Source: Bacillus salipaludis (GTDB taxonomy: Bacteria > Bacillota > Bacilli > Bacillales_B > DSM-18226). Taken from it: a stretch of 64,000 bases of DNA. Where the stretch lies: the NCBI RefSeq assembly GCF_004358205.1, contig NZ_SMYO01000002.1:124001-188000 (forward strand). The letters run 5' to 3'. Under the pieces are notes generated by a model, which made no database searches, had not been told where the DNA came from, and saw only the letters and a list, made by a program, of their open reading frames with translations. How positions within the stretch are numbered: position 1 is the stretch's first letter; every line of letters begins with the position of its first letter. Shown in pieces: positions 8,173 through 17,683 of the stretch. The position numbers and the translations under genes were made by a program.

Positions 8173-8204
8173 AGCTGGTCTCCATTAGGGGGGCCGGCTT
8201 TTTT
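8173..8204 (+). terminator. Terminator of pta
   Basis: AGCTGGTCTCC pairs with GGGGGGCCGGCT (G-T pairs included) over ATTA, followed by six T. Confidence 0.8.
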
Positions 8205-8327
8205 ACGGCTTAAATGGGAAATTGTTGGTATAGTTCTTAAAAGTGTCGATATCGTTCCTGGATGGCTAATCCACCGCATCATTTGATATACTAAATAAAG
8301 ATTTTTGATTAAAAAGGAGTGACGTTG

Positions 8328-9161
8328 ATGGAAAATACACTCCATTTACTGCACCAGCCGCAGTGGCGGGTCATCGATCAGTCAGCTGCAGGTGTTCATT
8401 TCAATGCTTTGCAGTCATTTGGCACAGATGACACCCTTTGTGCCTCAGTTGGAACCGGTAATGCACCGGCAACCGCCCGAACATGGGTCCATCATAATAC
8501 TGTTGTCCTCGGAATCCAGGATACAAGGCTGCCTTTTTTGGAACAAGGCAGACAATATCTCGAGCAGGAGGGTTTTAAATCCATTGTCCGAAACTCCGGC
8601 GGCTTGGCAGTCGTTCTTGATGAAGGAGTTCTGAATATTTCTCTCATTCTTCCAGAAACAGAAAAAGGGATTGATATTAACCGCGGTTATGATACGATGT
8701 GGCATCTGATTCAGCAGATGTTTGCGGATTTCCCCGATCATCATATTGATGCGAGGGAAATCGTTGGTTCCTATTGTCCCGGAAGCTATGACCTTAGCAT
8801 CGGCGGAAAGAAGTTTGCCGGCATTTCCCAGCGCAGATTAAAAAAAGGTGTTGCGGTGCAAATCTACCTATGTGTTAACGGAAGCGGCAGTAAACGGGCC
8901 AGGCTGATTAAACAATTTTACGAGATTGCCCTGGGGAGTGAGGAGACGAAATTTGCTTATCCAAAAATTGTCCCGGAAGTCATGGCCTCTCTATCAGAAC
9001 TGCTAGATCAAAATTTTACGATTTCTGATGTGATGCTTCGGCTGTTAAACGAGTTAAAGCGGAACAGTGACTTTTTGTATGCCGGTCAGTTAAATGACTA
9101 TGAGCTTGAGCTCTTCCCCAGTTACTATCAACGGGTCATCGATCGAAATGAAAAAATGTAA
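8328..9161 (+). CDS. lipL: Octanoyl-[GcvH]:protein N-octanoyltransferase LipL
   Basis: 277 residues. LipL moves octanoyl groups from GcvH to the E2 subunits of 2-oxoacid dehydrogenases during lipoate synthesis. The start at ATG 8328 (AAGGAGTG upstream) places a cysteine in [16 protein letters not shown] exactly at residue 150, the position of the catalytic Cys150 of B. subtilis LipL. A GTG at 8319 is open but would overlap the ribosome-binding site. The conserved lysine lies in [12 protein letters not shown]. Monocistronic, with a terminator directly after. In B. subtilis lipL (ywfL) is also near pta. Confidence 0.9.
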   Translation: MENTLHLLHQPQWRVIDQSAAGVHFNALQSFGTDDTLCASVGTGNAPATARTWVHHNTVVLGIQDTRLPFLEQGRQYLEQEGFKSIVRNSGGLAVVLDEGVLNISLILPETEKGIDINRGYDTMWHLIQQMFADFPDHHIDAREIVGSYCPGSYDLSIGGKKFAGISQRRLKKGVAVQIYLCVNGSGSKRARLIKQFYEIALGSEETKFAYPKIVPEVMASLSELLDQNFTISDVMLRLLNELKRNSDFLYAGQLNDYELELFPSYYQRVIDRNEKM

Positions 9162-9162
9162 A

Positions 9163-9201
9163 AAGCCGTAAACCATGAGTTGGATTTACGGCTTCTTTTA
9201 T
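9163..9201 (+). terminator. Terminator of lipL
   Basis: AAGCCGTAAA pairs with TTTACGGCTT, followed by CTTTTAT. Confidence 0.85.
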
Positions 9202-9238
9202 AACGAGAATGTTGCACTTTTCTCCCTTTGCTTTTCTA

Positions 9239-9390
9239 ATGTCTAGCTCAAGCGTCCTGCCCCTCGAGGGAAAAAACGAACTGCTTTTTTCCTAGGTCGC
9301 TTCGGCCCTGCTGATGAAGTCAAAGAATGACTTCACCGTCTGGTCCTCCATGGCTTGCCTTAGGCTGACCAAGGCGCTTCCGCTTTTCGT
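9239..9390. repeat. Dispersed repeat family B, copy 2
   Basis: Starts with TGTCTAGCTCAAGCGTCCTGCC, includes the inverted GAAGTCAAAGAATGACTTC segment and ends AAGGCGCTTCCGCTTTTC. It carries an extra segment with AAAAAACGAACTGCTTTTTT after GCCCCTCGAGG. Confidence 0.75.
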
Positions 9391-9391
9391 T

Positions 9392-10135
9392 CTACTCAGC
9401 TACCTTTTCTAGGTTGCCATTACGGTCCATTTTGAATTTTGTAGCTGGGCGTTCTTCTTCTTCAAAAAGAACGAGCTTTCTGGCGCGGTTCATAATTTTC
9501 ATTAAGGTTTCATAATCTTCTTGAATGGTTTCGGTATTTTGCTCTAAACCTTCAATTTTCTTTGACATTTCATCGTTTTGGCGCTTCAATTCAGCGATTT
9601 CACGCTTTAATCTTTCATTCTCACTTTTTAGTGCTTCATTTTGAAGATTGGAATGATTAAAGTTTTGCAAGAAATCAATGACATGATCAATGGAAATTCC
9701 TGACGCTGATACTGGTGCGCTGCGGTAGGTTGTTTGTACCGTCGGCAAGGCAAACGTCTCTTCCGCCATTTCCATGGTTAATTCCGGTAATTCCGGAAGT
9801 TCATATGACTCTGCTGCCTCAACTGGAACCTCCATGGTCACGAGCTCCTCTACTACCGGTGGATTGTAGAGCAGTTTTTTCTTGCCGCCCTGGTCTTTAC
9901 CTAAAATCCGCTGGCGCTGTTTGCGTTGTTTTTTCGATAATTGCAGGGCCTTTTCATAACGGTGGCGTACAACGGCATTCCATCTGAAACCACAGGCCGC
10001 AGAAGTCCGATTTAGTTTATCGCCAACCTCTTCGAATGCGTTCAGCTGGGTACTGCCTTCCCTTACATGACGAAGGACCGTTTCGGCCAAAAGTAGATCA
10101 TTTTCATCTGTCCATGCATCTTGACGAACTTTCAT
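9392..10135 (-). CDS. rsfA: Prespore-specific transcriptional regulator RsfA
   Basis: 247 residues. RsfA modulates part of the sigma-F regulon in the forespore. The N-terminal 55 residues form a Myb/SANT-like DNA-binding domain ([22 protein letters not shown]... [20 protein letters not shown]). A basic stretch follows (KKQRKQRQR), then an acidic linker, then a coiled coil at about 170-215 with heptad-like [33 protein letters not shown] precedes the ATG on the minus strand. Neighbours (lipL side and the HD-domain gene) match ywfL-ywfN-ywfO of B. subtilis. Confidence 0.88.
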   Translation of the reverse strand: MKVRQDAWTDENDLLLAETVLRHVREGSTQLNAFEEVGDKLNRTSAACGFRWNAVVRHRYEKALQLSKKQRKQRQRILGKDQGGKKKLLYNPPVVEELVTMEVPVEAAESYELPELPELTMEMAEETFALPTVQTTYRSAPVSASGISIDHVIDFLQNFNHSNLQNEALKSENERLKREIAELKRQNDEMSKKIEGLEQNTETIQEDYETLMKIMNRARKLVLFEEEERPATKFKMDRNGNLEKVAE

Positions 10136-10203
10136 TTTTTCAACTCCCTTAAATATTTAGTACGATTAACTCGCTTGTGACGAGTTTTTAAAAGTTCTAG
10201 TCT

Positions 10204-10233
10204 TAGGATGGACAAGTTTCCCATGCTTTATAC
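10204..10233 (-). promoter_or_regulatory. Candidate sigma-F promoter of rsfA
   Basis: On the minus strand GTATA (-35) is separated by 15 nt from GTCCATCCTA (-10), which has two mismatches to the sigma-F consensus. The known forespore expression of rsfA supports it; the match is moderate. Confidence 0.35.
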
Positions 10234-10424
10234 CAAATTGTTGCAAGGATAGTAGATTTTTTTAGAGTTTACTAAGGAGATGCACCTTGCATTCAAAAAC
10301 AAGAAACTGTAAAATACCAATGGAGTTACATGTCGATTTTTTTAATAAAAGTCTGATTTTCACTGCTAATAGTTGGTTAAAATAATATAAAGCTTTTGTT
10401 TAAAATGGAAAGAGGTTGTAAAAA

Positions 10425-10646
10425 ATGTCCAATGAATTTCGTGTTTGCGATGATTGCCAGGCCGTAAATTTAAAGACATTAATCCCTCGTTTGAAAGAGA
10501 TTGACCCGGATGCCGAGGTTAAGATTGGCTGCCAATCTTATTGCGGACCAGGCCGGAAAAAGACCTTTGCGTTCGTGAACAACCGCCCGCTTGCGGCCTT
10601 ATCGGAAGAGGAATTAATGGAAAAGATAAATAAAAAACTAAAATAA
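10425..10646 (+). CDS. DUF1450 (YuzB-like) small cysteine protein
   Basis: 73 residues, soluble, no signal peptide. Two cysteine pairs are visible, CDDC near residue 8 and CQSYC near 35-39, in a pattern typical of DUF1450/YuzB and suggestive of metal or Fe-S binding. That binding is inferred, not shown. AAAGAGGTTG precedes the ATG. Monocistronic with a terminator directly after. Confidence 0.75.
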   Translation: MSNEFRVCDDCQAVNLKTLIPRLKEIDPDAEVKIGCQSYCGPGRKKTFAFVNNRPLAALSEEELMEKINKKLK

Positions 10647-10684
10647 AATCACCTTTGACAACGTACCTGGGTGATTTTTCTTTT
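10645..10684 (+). terminator. Terminator of the DUF1450 gene
   Basis: AAAATCACC pairs with GGTGATTTTT; T-rich tail TTTTTCTTTTT. Confidence 0.75.
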
Positions 10685-10789
10685 TGGTTGAGATTGTCGA
10701 AAAATACTGGGGGATTTTGCTGAAATTTGGGTGATTATCCCATAAATTGGGGCTATAATAGAAAGAAGAAAAGAGGAAGAGGGAATCAA

Positions 10790-12088
10790 ATGGCTTATTC
10801 GACGGAAAAACTGAGTGAAGAAAAAGTGTTTAAAGACCCGGTTCATCGCTACATCCATGTCCGTGACCGTGTGATATGGGATTTAGTCGGAACAAAGGAA
10901 TTTCAGCGCCTGCGTCGAATTAAACAGCTAGGAACGACCTTTTTAACCTTTCACGGTGCAGAGCACAGCCGTTTCAATCATTCTCTCGGAGTTTATGAGA
11001 TTGTCCGCCGCATCATTGATGATGTGTTTGCCGGACGTCCGGAATGGAACGACGAGGACCGCTTGCTCACGCTTTGTGCCGCACTCCTCCATGACTTAGG
11101 GCATGGCCCTTTTTCCCATTCCTTTGAAAAAGTGTTCGACTTCGACCATGAAGATTTTACCCGAGCGATTATTTTAGGAGATACAGAGGTAAATAAAGTG
11201 CTATCAAAGGCAGGAAAAGATTTTCCTGAAAAAGTAGCCGAAGTAATTGCGAAGACCTCTGAAAAAAAGCTGGTTGTTAGTTTAATATCCAGCCAGATTG
11301 ATGCCGACCGGATGGATTACCTGCAAAGGGATGCCTATTTTACCGGGGTGAGCTACGGTCAATTTGATATGGAACGGATTTTGCGCGTGATGCGGCCAAG
11401 GGAAGACCAGGTCGTAATTAAAAAGAGCGGGATGCATGCGGTAGAGGATTATATTATGAGCCGCTATCAAATGTATTGGCAGGTCTATTTTCATCCTGTT
11501 TCCCGGAGCGCCGAGGTTCTTTTATCAAAAATCCTCCACCGCGCAAAGGATTTATTTGAGAGAAACTATACCTTTAAAAATAAGCCTGTTCATTTTTATT
11601 CGTTTTTTAATAATCAAGCCAAATTAGAAGACTATTTAAAATTGGATGAGGCTGTGATTTTATATTATTTTCAGATCTGGCAGGAGGAAGAGGATGCGAT
11701 TTTAAGGGACCTTTGCAGCCGCTTTGTTAACCGAAATCTGTTTAAATATGCCGAATTTGATCCGGCGAAGGAATACAAAAAGCTGGCGCAGCTGACGAAG
11801 CTGTTTATCCAGGCCGATTTGGATCCGGAGTACTATTTGGTGGTCGACTCGTCGTCTGATTTGCCTTATGACTTTTATCGCCCAGGCGAAGAAGGGGAGC
11901 GCCTTCCCATCCATCTATTGATGAAAAACGAGGAACTGCGCGAGCTTTCTAGAGAGTCGGAGATTGTTGATGCCATCTCTGGAAAAAGAAGAACAGACCA
12001 CAAGCTCTATTATCCTGCTGATTTTCTTTTTGATGACACTGAAAATAAAGAGATAAAACAACAAATACGTGCCCTTTTAGAAATATAG
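10790..12088 (+). CDS. HD-superfamily phosphohydrolase (YwfO-like)
   Basis: 432 residues. The HD metal-dependent phosphohydrolase core is intact: H in GAEHSRFNHSLGVYEI (about residues 44-59), HDLGHGPFSHSFE (about 103-115) and D in SQIDADRMDYLQRDAYFTG (about 165-183). YwfO-type proteins act on nucleoside triphosphates; the substrate here is unknown. ATG 10790 is chosen because AGAGGAAGAGGG lies just upstream and the open frame before it contains a -10-like TATAAT. The next gene, ywgA, starts 32 nt later, so the two probably form an operon, as in B. subtilis. Confidence 0.87.
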   Translation: MAYSTEKLSEEKVFKDPVHRYIHVRDRVIWDLVGTKEFQRLRRIKQLGTTFLTFHGAEHSRFNHSLGVYEIVRRIIDDVFAGRPEWNDEDRLLTLCAALLHDLGHGPFSHSFEKVFDFDHEDFTRAIILGDTEVNKVLSKAGKDFPEKVAEVIAKTSEKKLVVSLISSQIDADRMDYLQRDAYFTGVSYGQFDMERILRVMRPREDQVVIKKSGMHAVEDYIMSRYQMYWQVYFHPVSRSAEVLLSKILHRAKDLFERNYTFKNKPVHFYSFFNNQAKLEDYLKLDEAVILYYFQIWQEEEDAILRDLCSRFVNRNLFKYAEFDPAKEYKKLAQLTKLFIQADLDPEYYLVVDSSSDLPYDFYRPGEEGERLPIHLLMKNEELRELSRESEIVDAISGKRRTDHKLYYPADFLFDDTENKEIKQQIRALLEI

Positions 12089-12120
12089 AACGATTGAGAT
12101 TCGGAGTAGGAGATGTGAAG

Positions 12121-12630
12121 ATGTTAAAAGATCACGCCAAGCTGATGCAGGCCGTTCTGGTATCCGGTGAAATTATCGGAAGAAAAAAGCTGCAAAAGAT
12201 GATTTATATTGCAAAAAAAGTGTCTTTCCCATTCCATGAAAAGTTTCAATTTCATTTTTACGGCCCTTATTCGGAGGAACTGACTTTACGAGTAGAAGAA
12301 TTGTGTAATATGGGATTTTTGAACGAGGTAAAGGAGAAAAAGGGAGGGTACTTCCAGTATCGCTATACGTTAACGGAAAACGGCCGCGAGTTCCTCAGCT
12401 TAAATGAAGTAGAGATGCCTTATTTGCAAGATTGCCTCGAGGATATGAACGATCAAAATGCTAGATTTTTGGAGCTTGTCTCAACGGTTTTATATTTTGA
12501 TAATCTTCCAAAGGAAGAGGTTGCGAATAAAGTTTTTACGTTAAAAAGCAAGCAGCGCTATACGGAAGCGGAAATTGATGAGGCATATCAATATATTGAA
12601 ACATTAAAAGAAAAAGCTAAGACCCATTGA
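12121..12630 (+). CDS. ywgA: YwgA family protein
   Basis: 169 residues. It contains a predicted winged-helix-like N-terminal half (GRKKLQKMIYIAKK... YTLTENGREFL), a pattern seen in YwgA and in the Panacea/SocA-like antitoxin superfamily. The function is unknown. An in-frame ATG at 12094 is open, but 12121 is preferred because GGAGATGTG precedes it and the product starts MLKDHAKLMQ. It lies directly after the HD-domain gene and shares a bidirectional terminator with the convergent tautomerase gene. Confidence 0.78.
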   Translation: MLKDHAKLMQAVLVSGEIIGRKKLQKMIYIAKKVSFPFHEKFQFHFYGPYSEELTLRVEELCNMGFLNEVKEKKGGYFQYRYTLTENGREFLSLNEVEMPYLQDCLEDMNDQNARFLELVSTVLYFDNLPKEEVANKVFTLKSKQRYTEAEIDEAYQYIETLKEKAKTH

Positions 12631-12650
12631 TGATGGTCTTAGCTTTTTTC
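12611..12650. terminator. Bidirectional terminator between ywgA and the tautomerase gene
   Basis: AAAAAGCTAAGACC pairs with GGTCTTAGCTTTTTT. T runs follow on both strands. Confidence 0.85.
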
Positions 12651-12655
12651 ATGGT

Positions 12656-12841
12656 TTATTTATCAATTGCGCGGACGCCGGCGACTGCGTAATGATTTTT
12701 GGACATTTCCTCGATAATAATGGAAATATTCTCCTTTGGCGCACCCGCTGTTTCACTTACTGCTTCGGTAACTTTTTCTACTAGCGCACGTTTCTGTTCA
12801 TCGGAACGGCCTTCAAGCATTTTTACTGTAATGATTGGCAT
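12656..12841 (-). CDS. 4-oxalocrotonate tautomerase family enzyme (YwhB-like)
   Basis: 61 residues, the normal size of a 4-OT subunit. The mature N terminus would be Pro1 (MPIITVKMLEGR), the catalytic base of the family. The Arg in the conserved GRSDEQKRALV helix is present. It is likely to catalyse enol-keto tautomerisation; the in vivo substrate is unknown because no catechol meta-cleavage genes are nearby. GGAGG precedes the ATG on the minus strand. Monocistronic and convergent with ywgA. Confidence 0.85.
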   Translation of the reverse strand: MPIITVKMLEGRSDEQKRALVEKVTEAVSETAGAPKENISIIIEEMSKNHYAVAGVRAIDK

Positions 12842-12880
12842 ATGTATATTCCTCCTTTCTCTAATATTAAATCTTAAAAA

Positions 12881-13018
12881 GTGCTTTGAGAATTGTCCAG
12901 CTCCAGCGCCTAGCCCCTCGAGGTTGCTTCGGCCCTGTCGATGAAGTCAAAGAACGACTTCACCGTCAGTGCCTCCAGCACTTGCCTTAGGCTAAGCAAG
13001 GCGCTTCCGCTTTTCTTA
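12881..13018. repeat. Dispersed repeat family B, copy 3
   Basis: Starts GTGCTTTGAGAATTGTCC, then AGCTCCAGCGCCTAGCCCC, and ends AAGGCGCTTCCGCTTTTC. It contains the inverted GAAGTCAAAGAACGACTTC segment. Confidence 0.8.
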
Positions 13019-13168
13019 TGTAGTTTTTCATAAAAAATCAAAAAATTCAAGTTGGGTTGTTTTTTTCATTTTTCCAGCGGTTTCATGTATACTAAAAGGA
13101 AAATGAATACAGTGAATGGAACTATATAGACAGAGAATCGAAAACGTAAAAGGAGAGGAGAACCCAAT

Positions 13169-13813
13169 TTGAGTTTAGCTTACTCACTTAAGGAAATTCC
13201 GTATGTGGCAATTACGCTGATGATTGCCTTTACGTTCCATGAGTTTGCCCATGCCTATGTGGCTTATAAGTTCGGGGATATGACGGCAAAAAATCAGGGG
13301 AGGCTTACATTAAACCCACTCCAGCATCTTGACCCAATTGGAACCATCCTGATTTTTATTGCGGGGTTTGGCTGGGCTCGCCCTGTGCCGGTTAACCGCT
13401 TTTTCTTTAAGAACCCAAGGCTTGCAGGAATTCTTGTTTCGGTGGCCGGGCCGCTGAGCAATTTTATTTTGGCATCGGTTGGTTTTATCGTTTGGTATGC
13501 GTTGTTACGCAGCGGGATGAATTTCCCGGATCAACTTTATGGGTTTTTTGACTTATTTGTCAGGCTTAATGTAGTCTTGTTTGTTTTTAATCTTTTACCG
13601 TTTCCACCACTGGATGGTTACCGCATTATAGAGGATTTGGCTCCAAATGGAGTACGAGCAAAAATGACGCAATATGAATCGTATGGTTCATTTATTTTTT
13701 TAATTTTAGTCATTACCCCGCTTGATCGTTATACGATTCAGCCACTCATGTATGGGGTGATTCCATCCGTGTTGAAGGGGTTAAATGACTTTTATTATGG
13801 ACTATTTTTCTAG
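13169..13813 (+). CDS. Site-2 protease family (M50) membrane metalloprotease, YwhC-like
   Basis: 214 residues with four to six hydrophobic segments. The zinc-binding HEFAHAY (HExxH) lies at about residues 24-30 inside the first membrane segment. The second metal motif appears as NLLPFPPLDGYRI near 141-153, and LNPLQHLDPIG near 49-59 is also conserved. Intramembrane proteolysis is inferred from the family; the substrate is unknown. The start is a TTG preceded by AAAGGAGAGGAG. ywhD begins 15 nt downstream, so the two are an operon, as in B. subtilis. Confidence 0.87.
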   Translation: MSLAYSLKEIPYVAITLMIAFTFHEFAHAYVAYKFGDMTAKNQGRLTLNPLQHLDPIGTILIFIAGFGWARPVPVNRFFFKNPRLAGILVSVAGPLSNFILASVGFIVWYALLRSGMNFPDQLYGFFDLFVRLNVVLFVFNLLPFPPLDGYRIIEDLAPNGVRAKMTQYESYGSFIFLILVITPLDRYTIQPLMYGVIPSVLKGLNDFYYGLFF

Positions 13814-13828
13814 GAGGACGTTTGAAAA

Positions 13829-14338
13829 ATGGAAGAAAAAAAGAAAAAAGTTGGTTTTAATATTATTAAAAGCGACCCAACAGACGGGCACCGCGGATAT
13901 GGCAAGGGGGCGCTGAGCCTTGATAATGTTTCCCCGGTAATGATTGATGTGGATGCCGGTGAGGCGGAAATTGATGTCGGTGCCATGCATGCCCGCAGCG
14001 CAGTTGAAAAGGGAATCAAGTTTTTGCCAAATAAGGATGAGGTGCCAAACGGAAAGCCCTACTGGCTTGTCTGGGTAACGATCGACCGAAACGAAGAAGG
14101 ACCATATTATGCCGGTGTGACGGCTTGTGAAATGACAGTGGACCGCGAAATCCGCCGCGGCTACAAATTGCTTCCTCTTCATGTAAACTACATGGATAAG
14201 TCGCTCAAACGCCATATTATTGTTGACCATATGGATGAAAAATCAAAAAAAGTGCTGGCTGAATTTTTGCGTAATCACAATGCGGATTTGTGGAAAAATT
14301 CATCAGAAGAACTAAAAAAAGGTTTAATGGATGAGTAA
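13829..14338 (+). CDS. ywhD: YwhD family protein
   Basis: 169 residues, soluble, no signal peptide. It matches the YwhD family, which has no assigned function. Conserved stretches are NIIKSDPTDGHRGYGKGALSL and DVDAGEAEIDVGAMHARS. It follows the M50 protease gene by 15 nt with GGAGGACG before the ATG, so translation is probably linked. The operon ends at a perfect bidirectional terminator shared with pbpG. Confidence 0.85.
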   Translation: MEEKKKKVGFNIIKSDPTDGHRGYGKGALSLDNVSPVMIDVDAGEAEIDVGAMHARSAVEKGIKFLPNKDEVPNGKPYWLVWVTIDRNEEGPYYAGVTACEMTVDREIRRGYKLLPLHVNYMDKSLKRHIIVDHMDEKSKKVLAEFLRNHNADLWKNSSEELKKGLMDE

Positions 14339-14417
14339 ATTTTGGTAAATCACTTGTAGTTTTACTGGAAAAAAAGTAAACTAATAGACAGCGTGAATAC
14401 ACGTAAAACTAGGACAC

Positions 14418-14449
14418 GAAAAGCTCCGGAGGCATCCGGAGCTTTTCAC
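14418..14449. terminator. Bidirectional terminator between ywhD and pbpG
   Basis: GAAAAGCTCCGGA and TCCGGAGCTTTTC form a perfect 13-bp stem over GGCA. T runs occur on both strands. Confidence 0.9.
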
Positions 14450-14488
14450 ATTGGTGCTGATTTAGTGGCTTTTAGAGCCGTAAAAATA

Positions 14489-16555
14489 CTAATTCGCCCA
14501 TTTAAAAATTCGTTTGTACCACGGGTACTTGTGCTCGGTGTTCTTTTTCAAAGGATTTGATTCGGAACGATCCATATGTTCGGTACAATATTCCGTCGGC
14601 TCGGTGCCTTTCACGAAGTAAGTGAACCTCCGCACTGGGCAGTCCTTAGTCGCGAGCTTGCCGTTTTCCGGATTGACATAGACGCCAATGACACCTTCCT
14701 TCGGCGGTTTAAAGGCCTTAACCGTCTTATCCTTCAATGCTTCCTCCATAAACTGCGCCCAAATATTTTTTGAATAGGATTTTTCCGCTACATAATCAAT
14801 CGGTTTACTGTCATCATAGCCTGACCAGACGGCAGTCACGAGCTGGGGTGAAAATCCAATCATCCAGCTGTCCGTTTCCGTCGAGCCGGATTTACCGGCA
14901 TAAGGCCGGGTCAATTCCTTGATGACCGTGCTGCCGGTCACTCTTGAATAGCCGTCAAGCTTCGGATCAAAAATTCCCGTCAGCATTTGCGTCATAACAT
15001 AAGCTTTAGCAGGATCTAATACCTGTTTGTTGTCCAGCTCTTTTTCATAAAGGATCTTTCCATTATAATCTTCAACGCGCGTAATCAAGGTTGGTTCCAC
15101 CTTTTTTCCGCCATTGGCGAAAAGGCTGTAGGCACCTGCCATGTCAATCACGCGAACCCCGGATGTTCCAAGGGCAAGGGACGGCACCTTCGCCATTTTC
15201 GTCGAAATCCCAAACTTTTTTGCCGTTTTGATTAACGTGTCTTCTCCTAAAAATAAATGCGTTTTGACTGCATAAATATTATCAGATAACGCCAGTGCCT
15301 GGGCAAGAGTGATTTCCCCACCCGCATACTTATTATTAAAATTATGCGGTGTATATTGGGAACCATCATCAAAATGAAAGGTCGTAGACTCGCTTCGCAT
15401 TGTCGACGATGGTGTAAATCCATGGCTCAGCGCTGCGTAATAAAGAATCGGCTTAATGGTTGAACCAGGCTGCCTTTTCGCTTGAATTGCACGGTTATAC
15501 TGGCTCTTTTCATAATCACGGCCGCCAATCATCGCTTTGACACCGCCGGTTTTTGGATCCATCGCGACGAGGGCCGTTTGGATTTCTGAGCCGCTGGCGA
15601 TGACGCTTTGTACCTGCTTTTCAGCTGCCTCCTGCTGCTTCAAATCGAGTGTCGTATAGACCTTTAAACCGCCAAGCGCAATTGTGCGGTCATCTAAATG
15701 TAATTGACTTTTTAACGCATTTTTGACTGCATCCTGAAAGTAGGGAGCAACCTTAACTTGCTGGTGCGGGTGTGCGGCCACAAAGCTCAGCGACTTCCCG
15801 GCAGCTGCTTTTGCCTGACTTTCCTTGATATAGCCGTTTTTCACCATAGTCCTAAGGATGATTGTCTGGCGGTGCTTTGCATTTTTTATCGAAACGAGTG
15901 GGGAGTAATACCCTGGACCCTTTGGAACTCCTGCCAGCATCGAGGCTTCAGCAAGTGTTAAATCGGCTGCCTTTTTTCCAAAATAAAATTGACTGGCTGC
16001 CTCAACACCATAGGCCCCATTGCCGTAATAAATCGTGTTTAGGTAGCCTTCAAGTATTTGCTTTTTCGAATAATTCATTTCCAGGCGGATTGTGTAAAAA
16101 GCCTCCTGCAGTTTCCGAGACCAGGTTTTATCGTGCTCGAGAAATAGATTTCGGGCGTATTGCTGGGTGATGGTGCTGGCTCCTTGGACCTTTCCAAATG
16201 CCTGGATATCGGCCACAACTGCCCCAGCAATCCGCTTCATATCAAAGCCATGATGGTGGTAAAAATTTTTATCTTCAATTGATACGGTCGCATCCACTAA
16301 ATCCGGAGAAATATCCTTTAAGGATACCCAGTAGCGCTTCTGGCCGCTGTTGCTTTCTCCAATTAATGTCCCGTCATCGGAAAAAAACAAGGTCGATTGC
16401 GGCACGGCAAGCGGCGGCGCTCCTAAAATTTTTGCATAGCCAAGAATGCCGAGAAAGAGAATGAGCATACAAACCATGCCGATCAAACTGATGATAATAA
16501 TCGCACGCAAATACTTAATTGTTTTCCGAAACCCGTGATTCGTCATGATTTCCAT
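14489..16555 (-). CDS. pbpG: Class A penicillin-binding protein PbpG
   Basis: About 688 residues. A cytoplasmic tail and a membrane anchor (about 18-42) precede a glycosyltransferase (GT51) domain with SIEDKNFYHHHGFD, GASTITQQYARN and the YLNTIYYGNGAYGVEAA block. The transpeptidase domain carries SxxK as PGSTIKP, SxN as SDN and KSG as GKSGSTETDSW. It polymerises and crosslinks peptidoglycan outside the membrane; B. subtilis PbpG acts in spore wall synthesis. ATG 16555 is preferred over 16579 because AAGGGGTGA lies just upstream of it. Monocistronic, convergent with ywhD and divergent from speE. Confidence 0.92.
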   Translation of the reverse strand: MEIMTNHGFRKTIKYLRAIIIISLIGMVCMLILFLGILGYAKILGAPPLAVPQSTLFFSDDGTLIGESNSGQKRYWVSLKDISPDLVDATVSIEDKNFYHHHGFDMKRIAGAVVADIQAFGKVQGASTITQQYARNLFLEHDKTWSRKLQEAFYTIRLEMNYSKKQILEGYLNTIYYGNGAYGVEAASQFYFGKKAADLTLAEASMLAGVPKGPGYYSPLVSIKNAKHRQTIILRTMVKNGYIKESQAKAAAGKSLSFVAAHPHQQVKVAPYFQDAVKNALKSQLHLDDRTIALGGLKVYTTLDLKQQEAAEKQVQSVIASGSEIQTALVAMDPKTGGVKAMIGGRDYEKSQYNRAIQAKRQPGSTIKPILYYAALSHGFTPSSTMRSESTTFHFDDGSQYTPHNFNNKYAGGEITLAQALALSDNIYAVKTHLFLGEDTLIKTAKKFGISTKMAKVPSLALGTSGVRVIDMAGAYSLFANGGKKVEPTLITRVEDYNGKILYEKELDNKQVLDPAKAYVMTQMLTGIFDPKLDGYSRVTGSTVIKELTRPYAGKSGSTETDSWMIGFSPQLVTAVWSGYDDSKPIDYVAEKSYSKNIWAQFMEEALKDKTVKAFKPPKEGVIGVYVNPENGKLATKDCPVRRFTYFVKGTEPTEYCTEHMDRSESNPLKKNTEHKYPWYKRIFKWAN

Positions 16556-16691
16556 AATATTCACCCCTTGTGCATTCAACGTTAGTCCCTGGAATTCATT
16601 CCGAGACCTTTTATCTAAAAATATTTATAGTAACAGTATGAAAAAAATGGATGCATTTTAAACATTTCCCAGAGAGAAATGAAAATTTTTC

Positions 16692-16719
16692 TTGAAATTT
16701 TGCTAGATTCCTCTATACT
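16692..16719 (+). promoter_or_regulatory. Candidate sigma-A promoter of speE
   Basis: TTGAAA (16692-16697) and TATACT (16714-16719) with a 16-bp spacer, giving a leader of about 125 nt before speE. Confidence 0.55.
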
Positions 16720-16850
16720 TTTTCTTGTTTGTAATTTAAGTGTTTGGGTAGGATAAAATGGAGTGGTACCTTCGTGATCAGATAAGTGAATAAATATTAG
16801 CTTTAGTGATTACTTAGTTAAAATTGAAAATAGATGAGAGGAAGATGAAC

Positions 16851-17678
16851 ATGACAATTTGGTTTACAGAAAAGCAAACCGAAAATTTTGGCATCACGAT
16901 GAAAGTAAATAAGACTTTACATACAGAGCAAACAGAATTTCAAAAGCTGGATATGATCGAAACAGAGGAATGGGGTAACATGCTTCTTTTAGATGACATG
17001 GTGATGACTTCTGTTCGTGACGAATTTGTTTATCATGAAATGGTGGCGCATGTACCTTTATTCACTCACCCAAATCCTGAAAATATTTTGGTTGTCGGCG
17101 GCGGAGATGGCGGCGTTATTCGTGAAGTATTGAAGCACCCAAGCGTGAAAAAAGCAACGCTTGTTGATATTGATGGCAAGGTAATTGAGTATTCAAAGAA
17201 ATTCCTTCCGGAAATTGCCGGCAAGTTAGATGATCCTCGTGTGGATGTTCGTGTTGACGACGGCTTTATGCATATTGCAAAAAGTGAAAATGAATATGAT
17301 GTCATCATGGTGGACTCAACAGAGCCAGTTGGACCTGCTGTAAACCTGTTCACAAAGGGCTTCTACGCTGGAATTTCAAAGGCGCTAAAAGAAGACGGTA
17401 TTTTCGTGGCGCAGTCTGATAATCCATGGTTTAAGGCGGATTTAATTCGCAATGTTCAACGCGATGTACGTGAAATCTTCCCAATCACCCGCTTATATGT
17501 AGCGAATATTCCTACCTACCCAAGCGGCTTATGGGCATTCACAATCGGCTCAAAAAAATACGACCCACTAGAAGTAAGCGAGGACCGCTTTCACGAGATC
17601 GAAACAAAATACTATACTAAAGAACTTCACAAAGCAGCATTCGTACTGCCTAAATTTGTGGGCGATTTAGTTAAATAA
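16851..17678 (+). CDS. speE: Spermidine synthase SpeE
   Basis: 275 residues. SpeE transfers the aminopropyl group of decarboxylated S-adenosylmethionine to putrescine. The cofactor loop [14 protein letters not shown], the acidic [12 protein letters not shown], the catalytic-site DSTEPVGPA and the YPSGLWAFT segment are all present. The frame opens at TTG 16824, but AGAGGAAG ends 6 nt before ATG 16851, which gives MTIWFTEKQ as in B. subtilis. speB follows 76 nt later after two small hairpins, so the genes form the speE-speB polyamine operon. Confidence 0.93.
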   Translation: MTIWFTEKQTENFGITMKVNKTLHTEQTEFQKLDMIETEEWGNMLLLDDMVMTSVRDEFVYHEMVAHVPLFTHPNPENILVVGGGDGGVIREVLKHPSVKKATLVDIDGKVIEYSKKFLPEIAGKLDDPRVDVRVDDGFMHIAKSENEYDVIMVDSTEPVGPAVNLFTKGFYAGISKALKEDGIFVAQSDNPWFKADLIRNVQRDVREIFPITRLYVANIPTYPSGLWAFTIGSKKYDPLEVSEDRFHEIETKYYTKELHKAAFVLPKFVGDLVK

Positions 17679-17683
17679 TAAGT

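Noticed and set aside
9238..9390. Family-B repeats as insertion sequences
   Set aside because: No transposase frame, no target duplication, only about 110-160 bp; called dispersed repeats instead.
10727..10759. Sigma-A promoter for the HD-domain gene (TTGGGT with TATAAT)
   Set aside because: The spacer would be 21 bp; only the -10 element is convincing.
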